Shown here in pieces: positions 62,360 to 64,000 of a stretch of 64,000 nucleotides of DNA. The stretch is from an uncultured Sutterella sp. (GTDB lineage Bacteria > Pseudomonadota > Gammaproteobacteria > Burkholderiales > Burkholderiaceae_F), in assembly GCA_902463725.1 (NCBI GenBank), contig CABQGK010000008.1, forward strand, positions 1 to 64,000, given 5' to 3'. Position 1 is the stretch's first letter; every line of letters starts with the position of its first letter. The position numbers and the translations under genes were made by a program. The notes beneath the pieces are model-generated. The model had not been told where the DNA came from. It saw only the letters and a program-made list of their open reading frames with translations, and did no database searches.

Positions 62360-62939
62360 TCTTGTGCTAGCTTGAGGGCATCGCTTTTTGATGAACGTGT
62401 TCTCTAGAGGCTAAAAATCACTTGCAAAAAGCGGGGGCTTGTGCTACGTTAAATGCCCTTTTCCTTTTTCTTGATGTCTTGTGCGCAGTGTAGCTCGGCC
62501 GAAACGCTGGGTATGTGAAGCATACGGTGCGGAGGATGGTGAGTTGCCTCCGGCAGACTGATGTGGCGCGAGTCATTTCGCCAAGGCGTACCTTCAAAGT
62601 GGAAGGACTGAAAAAGAGAAGAAGAACTAGGTTGGCTCAGCGGTTGGGTGTGCAGGTTGGTCAGCCGGGTAACTCCTCTTGCGTTGCAATTCTCAAAATG
62701 AAGTCGAATCAAAGCCGGCAGGTCGGCTCTTGGGCGTGTTGGTCTACGTGCCCGAGCCGCAACTCCTGTCAAGGGCATTTTTTGCATCGCACGAGGCAGA
62801 GCTCTATACCCGTGGCACATTCCCTAAGCACGTTGAGCAAGACAGAATTAAGTGAAGCGGCGATTCTGCCTGTGCTCCGCCCTTTATATTCATTCGGAGC
62901 GCATCAGCATGGCGCTGCTTCTGGAATTGGGAAAGCTTT
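62360..62939 (+). other. Long leader between the two sigma genes
   Basis: 580 bases with no credible gene. CGGCTC..GGGC (62724-62735) pairs with GCCC GAGCCG (62750-62759) with a 2-base bulge; a T run follows about 20 bases later. With the promoter annotated at 62422 the second sigma gene would have a leader of nearly 490 bases, suggesting post-initiation control. Confidence 0.5.
62422..62450 (+). promoter_or_regulatory. Putative promoter of the second sigma gene
   Basis: TTGCAA (62422-62427), a 17-base spacer and TACGTT (62445-62450), about 60 bases past the rpoD terminator. The next gene therefore has its own promoter. Confidence 0.45.
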
Positions 62940-64000
62940 ATGAAAACGAACGATGACGATTTCGACGGCGATCTTGACGACGACGAAACCGAAAATAATG
63001 ATGAGGAGTCTCTAGAGCTTGACGCTTGGGAGGGGGATTCTGAGTCAGAGGCAAAAGGCACGCATGCCCACGATGTTTCTGGGAACGGCTATGGCTCTTT
63101 GGTTCGTCTAGGGCGTTCGCGTGGCTGGGTAACGGTTGAAGAAATTAACGACCACCTTCCAGAGAGCGCTGTGCGCACGGCAGAGAATCTTCAGGAAATT
63201 ACTGAAACGCTCGGTCGTCTCTCGATCCGTGTGTTCGAAGCGCCGCCCGATGAGGATGATCTCCTGCTCGTAGGGAACGGCGCAGACGATGGCGAGGATA
63301 TCGACGACGAAGATGCCGCCACCATGCTCACGCCAGAAGAAAGCGCAGGGCTCTCGAAGGACCCGTTGCGCAGCTATTTGCGCGGTGTGGGCACGCACAA
63401 GCTCTTGACGCGTGCGGGCGAAATTGAAGTGGCGAAATCCATCGAAATGTACACGGGCAAACTCGTTTCGACGCTTGTGCACTATCCGATGGCGGTGGTG
63501 GAGCTCAATAAGATCGCACAGACGCTCAAGGACACGAACGTGCCCGTGGATACGCTCGTTGACGGCTTTACCGATAATCTCGAGGATCTGTCCAATGACG
63601 TTTCTGACGAGGGCGGTAGCGATGATATTTCTACCGATATCGGCGCAGCAGCGATGACGATTGAGCAGCTCGAAGAGATGCGCACGCGTGTGCTTGAGCT
63701 CTTCGCAGATTGTGAAAAGGAGCTCAAGACAATCGAGGCGACCTACCGTGATCCCGCCCAAGCAGCGGCCTATGAAGCGGCATGCAACCGTATTGCTTCG
63801 CTCTTGGAGTCGACGCGTTTCTCGGTGAAGGTGGTCACGCAGATTACGAGCTCGGTTACCGATACGATGGATTTGGTGACAGCCGCGCTCAAGCGCATGC
63901 GCCATGTGCTCGTGAGCCAGTGCCGTGTGCCGACCGCTGAAGCGCTTCAGATGATCAACGATGATGATCCCGTGCGTGAGGGTTTCTTCGAAGAGAAGAT
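62940..64000 (+). CDS. Second RpoD-like sigma-70 factor, 5' part (cut by window end)
   Basis: ATG 62940, with GGGAAAG 8 bases upstream, opens a frame to the window end (353 codons). After ~45 acidic residues, residues 53-110 match region 1.1 (LGRSRGWVTVEEINDHLPES, RVFEAPPDEDDLL). 141-170 match region 1.2 (DPLRSYLRGVGTHKLLTRAG), with S, G and V replacing I, E and M of the rpoD version. 171-353 align with RpoD's non-conserved region (VPVDTLVDGF, MTIEQLEEMR). Regions 2-4 lie outside. Not a frameshifted piece of rpoD, which is complete. Likely an ancient tandem duplicate or an alternative group 1/2 sigma. Confidence 0.88.
   Translation, partial: MKTNDDDFDGDLDDDETENNDEESLELDAWEGDSESEAKGTHAHDVSGNGYGSLVRLGRSRGWVTVEEINDHLPESAVRTAENLQEITETLGRLSIRVFEAPPDEDDLLLVGNGADDGEDIDDEDAATMLTPEESAGLSKDPLRSYLRGVGTHKLLTRAGEIEVAKSIEMYTGKLVSTLVHYPMAVVELNKIAQTLKDTNVPVDTLVDGFTDNLEDLSNDVSDEGGSDDISTDIGAAAMTIEQLEEMRTRVLELFADCEKELKTIEATYRDPAQAAAYEAACNRIASLLESTRFSVKVVTQITSSVTDTMDLVTAALKRMRHVLVSQCRVPTAEALQMINDDDPVREGFFEEK

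Noticed and set aside
62515..62943. 142-residue frame between rpoD and the second sigma gene
   Set aside because: No ribosome binding site, no similarity to known families and Arg/Ser-rich composition typical of non-coding GC-rich DNA. It also ends overlapping the second sigma start in another frame.
1..64000. CRISPR arrays, complete insertion sequences, prophage genes, toxin-antitoxin pairs or biosynthetic clusters
   Set aside because: Scanned for regularly spaced repeats, transposase or integrase motifs, and phage structural genes. None was seen apart from the Fic relic and tandem palindromes.

Overview
The window looks like chromosomal DNA of a Gram-negative betaproteobacterium. Gene content and order (scpB-rluB-rimP-nusA-infB-rbfA-truB-typA, serS next to tRNA-Ser, ileS-lspA, rpsU-yqeY-dnaG-...-rpoD), moderately high GC and lipid A/Kdo genes (lpxK, kdsB, eptA) fit Burkholderiales. 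The long charged extensions on several core proteins make a Sutterellaceae-like gut genus my best guess, but this is inference. Almost every gene is housekeeping. No CRISPR array, intact insertion sequence, intact prophage or integrase was found.

Layout. 1-90: 3' end of a 5S rRNA gene and its terminator. 253-3403: rarA, serS, tRNA-Ser(CGA). 3404-4260: a small scar downstream of the tRNA with a broken Fic gene and two tandem 36-bp palindromes. 4284-5690: a lone amidohydrolase on the minus strand. 6035-18605: scpB-rluB, then the rimP-nusA-infB-rbfA-truB-typA-ychJ translation cluster and dusA. 18722-22255 (minus): an unrecognised lipoprotein, adk, kdsB and a Trm112-like protein. 22624-25016: a PAP2 phosphatase and the lipid A phosphoethanolamine transferase EptA. 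25105-26169 (minus): lpxK. 26390-26920: a gene-free segment dense in DnaA boxes. 27142-36093: xseA, sodB, clpS-clpA, an aldehyde dehydrogenase with a structured leader, and a DUF2199 protein. 36188-44697 (minus): dut, coaBC, a YbaL-type transporter, lspA, ileS, ribF. 44943-51949: purN, rsmB, L33/L28 (minus), ispH, ybaK, nadE and tsaD (minus). 52283 to the end: rpsU-yqeY-dnaG, an inserted three-gene ABC importer, rpoD, and the start of a second RpoD-like sigma factor.

How the genes fit together. Most are translation and RNA-modification functions, replication/repair functions (RarA, XseA, DnaG, ScpB), envelope assembly (KdsB, LpxK, EptA, PAP2, LspA) and transcription initiation. The most unusual features are: (1) a divergent RpoD-like sigma factor directly downstream of a giant (1022 aa) rpoD; (2) the DnaA-box cluster at 26.4-26.9 kb, which looks like an origin but whose left-hand gene orientation argues against it; (3) a row of four hairpins just before the aldehyde dehydrogenase start; (4) a promoter/three-way-junction/terminator unit ahead of rimP; (5) two tandem copies of a 36-bp palindrome beside the Fic relic; (6) a ClpA whose first ATPase domain has lost its Walker B glutamate.
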